Of a stretch of 7,981 nt of DNA, positions 5,953-7,981 are shown in pieces. Positions within the stretch are counted from its first letter, which is position 1. The number at the start of each line of letters is the position of its first letter. Origin of the DNA: an uncultured Erysipelotrichaceae bacterium (GTDB lineage Bacteria > Bacillota_I > Bacilli_A > Erysipelotrichales > Erysipelotrichaceae); the NCBI GenBank assembly GCA_905201565.1, contig CAJKOS010000081.1:1-7981 (forward strand). Direction: 5' to 3'. The position numbers were made by a program, and so were the translations under genes. The notes below the pieces were generated by a model. The model saw nothing but the letters and a program-made list of their open reading frames with translations. It did not search any database and was not told where the DNA came from.

Positions 5953-7947
5953 ATGAGAATTGGACTTTTTACAGATACATATCCACCAGAAATCAATGGT
6001 GTAGCAAATAGTACATATATCCTGCGCACGGAATTGTTGAAACAGGGACATGAGGTCTATGTCATCACAACAAATTCCGAAGGGGGAGTCGCAACACATT
6101 GGGAAGACAATGGCACCATCTTACGCTTCAAGGGTGCTGAATTGAAGTTCCTGTATGGTTATGTTATGACTTCACCATTTCACTTCAAGGCTTTGCAGGA
6201 AATCAAGGACTTAAACCTGGATGTCATCCATGCCCAGACTGAGTTTGGGGTTGGCATCTTTGCCCACATCTGTGCTTCACAGCTCGATATTCCGCTTGTG
6301 AGCACATATCATACAACCTATGAAGATTACACGCACTATGTCAATCTTCTCAATTCCAAAACAGTGGATGAATATGCAAAGAAGCTTGTCGGCAGGCTGT
6401 CAAAGCTCTATGGCAATTCCAGCGTCAGGGTTATCGCCCCAAGTGAAAAGACAAAGAGTATGCTTGAAAGCTATCATATCCGCCGCAACATCGATGTCAT
6501 TCCAACAGGTCTGATGCTCGATGAGTTTTCACCAGCGAAATACAGTGCTGAGAAGACACATGAGATCCGCAACAGATATGGATTTTCTGATGAGGATATC
6601 CTCATTGTGACCGTAGGCAGACTTGCCGAAGAAAAGTCTGTGGATGTGGTCGTGGATGCCTTTGAGCATGCATCGAAACGCTATGACAACATCCGTCTTC
6701 TGATTGTTGGTGGTGGACCTGACTTTGACAAGATACAGAAAGATGTCAATGACAGGGGTTTGTCAGAGAAGATTGCGATGAGCGGACCTTTGCCAAAAGA
6801 GGAAATACCGGATATTTACCGCAGTGCAGATGCCTTTATTTCCGCCAGTCTTTCAGAGACACAGGGCATGACATTTATTGAAGCATTGGCGAGTGGTATC
6901 CCGCTTTTTGTGCGTTATGATGAGGTGCTTGCCCACCTTGTGGATGAAGGAAAGACGGGCTGGTTCTATGAAGACGCAAAGGATTTTACGGTGCAGCTCG
7001 AGAAATATCTCTCCCTGAGTGAGGAAGAGAAGAAGACAATGCAGGACGATTGCACAAAACAGGTCGTTTCCTACAGCAGTCAGACATTTGCGGATAAGGT
7101 GTTGGCTGTGTATGGCAAGGCCATTGAAGAATACCATGGGTATGCGCGCATTGATGATGTCGCTGTCCGGGATTCCTATGTGCAATTGTATCTGGTCACA
7201 AGTACAAAGGAAGAGAAGCGTCTCATCGTTTCCATGGATGACTATGCTGATCTTGGCTTGCGCAAAGGTGGTATGATTCCTATTCCTCAAATTGAGGAAT
7301 TACAGGAAAAGCAGGAAGGTGTCGCTGCCTACCAGGGCTGTATCCGCCGTATTACGGTCAAGGACCGCACCCGCAAAGAGATGTATGACTGGCTTTGCAA
7401 GGAGACAAAGTGCGATATCCGCACGATCAATGCCATCATTGAAAAGCTTGAAAACAAGGGATATATCGATGATGAACGCTATTGTGAAGAAGCGGTGACT
7501 TCCATGCTTGCCTCATTTTTGGGCAGGGAGAGAATTGAAAAGGATTTGGTGCGCAAAGGTCTTCCTTTGGAAATGATACAGAAGGCGATGGAGGAACATC
7601 CTGACAGCGAGGAAGAGGATGCCTTTGACTATGCCGAAAAGATGCTCAATGGATTGAAGAATGATTCTGTCAGAAGACAGAAGTACGCTATCCGCAACAA
7701 GCTGTTACAAAGAGGGTATGGAGGAGACATTGCGGACAAGGTTCTTGCAAAGCTGGACTTCTCCCGCAGTGAATCCCGTGAGACGGAGAACCTCAAGCGC
7801 TGTGCTGCCAAGGCAAAGCACCGCTATGAGAAACAATACAGCGGTTCTGCCTGCCGCAACCGCGTCTACCGCTATTGTGCAGGACAGGGCTATAACAGCG
7901 AGGATATTTATGCAGTAATGGATGAAATGGAGTGGGATGATGAATAA
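5953..7947 (+). CDS. GT4 diacylglycerol glucosyltransferase-like enzyme fused to a RecX-like domain
   Basis: 664 residues with two parts. Residues 1 to about 395 form a complete GT4 enzyme close to alpha-monoglucosyldiacylglycerol synthases (LafA/alMGS type): start MRIGLFTDTYPPEINGV, the conserved STYHTTYEDY (117-126), GRLAEEKS with R223 and K228 for the nucleotide sugar, and E302-x7-E310. It would put the first glucose on diacylglycerol at the inner membrane face. Residues about 401-664 read as a full-length Bacillota RecX: an N-terminal segment ending in GLRKGGMIP, a helix around VKDRTRKEM (469-477), then NKGYIDDERY (501-510) with the RecX DDxRY signature, and two further three-helix repeats. 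RecX normally binds RecA filaments and restrains recombination. The join (about 396-403) has no stop codon, no internal start and no ribosome binding site, so this is one polypeptide. The start is set by GGGGG (5942-5946) six bases before ATG. Domain identities are strong; the purpose of the fusion is unknown. Confidence 0.88.
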   Translation: MRIGLFTDTYPPEINGVANSTYILRTELLKQGHEVYVITTNSEGGVATHWEDNGTILRFKGAELKFLYGYVMTSPFHFKALQEIKDLNLDVIHAQTEFGVGIFAHICASQLDIPLVSTYHTTYEDYTHYVNLLNSKTVDEYAKKLVGRLSKLYGNSSVRVIAPSEKTKSMLESYHIRRNIDVIPTGLMLDEFSPAKYSAEKTHEIRNRYGFSDEDILIVTVGRLAEEKSVDVVVDAFEHASKRYDNIRLLIVGGGPDFDKIQKDVNDRGLSEKIAMSGPLPKEEIPDIYRSADAFISASLSETQGMTFIEALASGIPLFVRYDEVLAHLVDEGKTGWFYEDAKDFTVQLEKYLSLSEEEKKTMQDDCTKQVVSYSSQTFADKVLAVYGKAIEEYHGYARIDDVAVRDSYVQLYLVTSTKEEKRLIVSMDDYADLGLRKGGMIPIPQIEELQEKQEGVAAYQGCIRRITVKDRTRKEMYDWLCKETKCDIRTINAIIEKLENKGYIDDERYCEEAVTSMLASFLGRERIEKDLVRKGLPLEMIQKAMEEHPDSEEEDAFDYAEKMLNGLKNDSVRRQKYAIRNKLLQRGYGGDIADKVLAKLDFSRSESRETENLKRCAAKAKHRYEKQYSGSACRNRVYRYCAGQGYNSEDIYAVMDEMEWDDE

Positions 7948-7981
7948 GAAAGTTATTGATTTTAAAGAAGGCGAACATTTA
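7940..7981 (+). CDS. Start of a downstream gene, overlapping the fusion gene (partial)
   Basis: ATG at 7940 opens a frame to the window edge (14 codons, beginning MNKKVIDFKEGEHL) and overlaps the end of the preceding gene by eight bases, suggesting translational coupling. GGAG (7929-7932) lies seven bases upstream. The FKEGE pattern recalls the N-terminal OB-fold of YhaM-type 3'-5' exoribonucleases, but 14 residues are too few to name it. Confidence 0.6.
   Translation, partial: MNKKVIDFKEGEHL

Noticed and set aside
6853..7290. 145-residue minus-strand frame inside the GT-RecX gene
   Set aside because: It lies wholly antisense to a strongly conserved coding region, with no recognisable motifs or start signals.
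1..7981. CRISPR arrays, tRNA or rRNA genes
   Set aside because: No regularly spaced repeats, tRNA cloverleaf pattern or rRNA sequence was seen on reading either strand by eye.

Overview
The window looks like part of the chromosome of a low-to-mid GC, Gram-positive, strictly anaerobic gut-type bacterium (Bacillota). The evidence is a pyruvate:ferredoxin oxidoreductase, AGGAG-type ribosome binding sites, T-tailed intrinsic terminators and a glycolipid operon of the kind that supplies lipoteichoic acid anchors. Erysipelotrichia is a plausible class, but that is a guess from gene style, not something the sequence proves.

Layout: (1) 1-750 is the C-terminal end of pyruvate:ferredoxin oxidoreductase, closed by a strong terminator. 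(2) 804-1727 is an AT-rich block with one small XRE-family regulator, a palindromic candidate operator in its leader, about 300 bases without a gene, and a second terminator very like the first. (3) 1728-3728 is a complete-length group II intron, most likely class C, inserted in the T tail of that second terminator. Its reverse transcriptase has lost the YADD region by an internal deletion and is frameshifted, so the element is probably unable to move on its own. (4) 3811-7947 is a tight three-gene operon, continuing into a fourth gene at the window edge. It encodes a GT4 glycosyltransferase resembling LafB/CpoA-type second-sugar enzymes, a multi-pass membrane protein of the lysylphosphatidylglycerol synthase/flippase (UPF0104) family, and a GT4 diacylglycerol glucosyltransferase-like enzyme carrying a full-length RecX-like domain at its C-terminus.

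The operon can be read as a membrane glycolipid unit: the third gene's GT domain would put the first sugar on diacylglycerol, the first gene would add the second sugar, and the membrane protein could move or accommodate the lipid. The RecX domain (RecA modulation) fused to the lipid enzyme is the most unusual feature. The intron sits directly upstream of this operon, whose own promoter appears to lie in the 80 bases after the intron.
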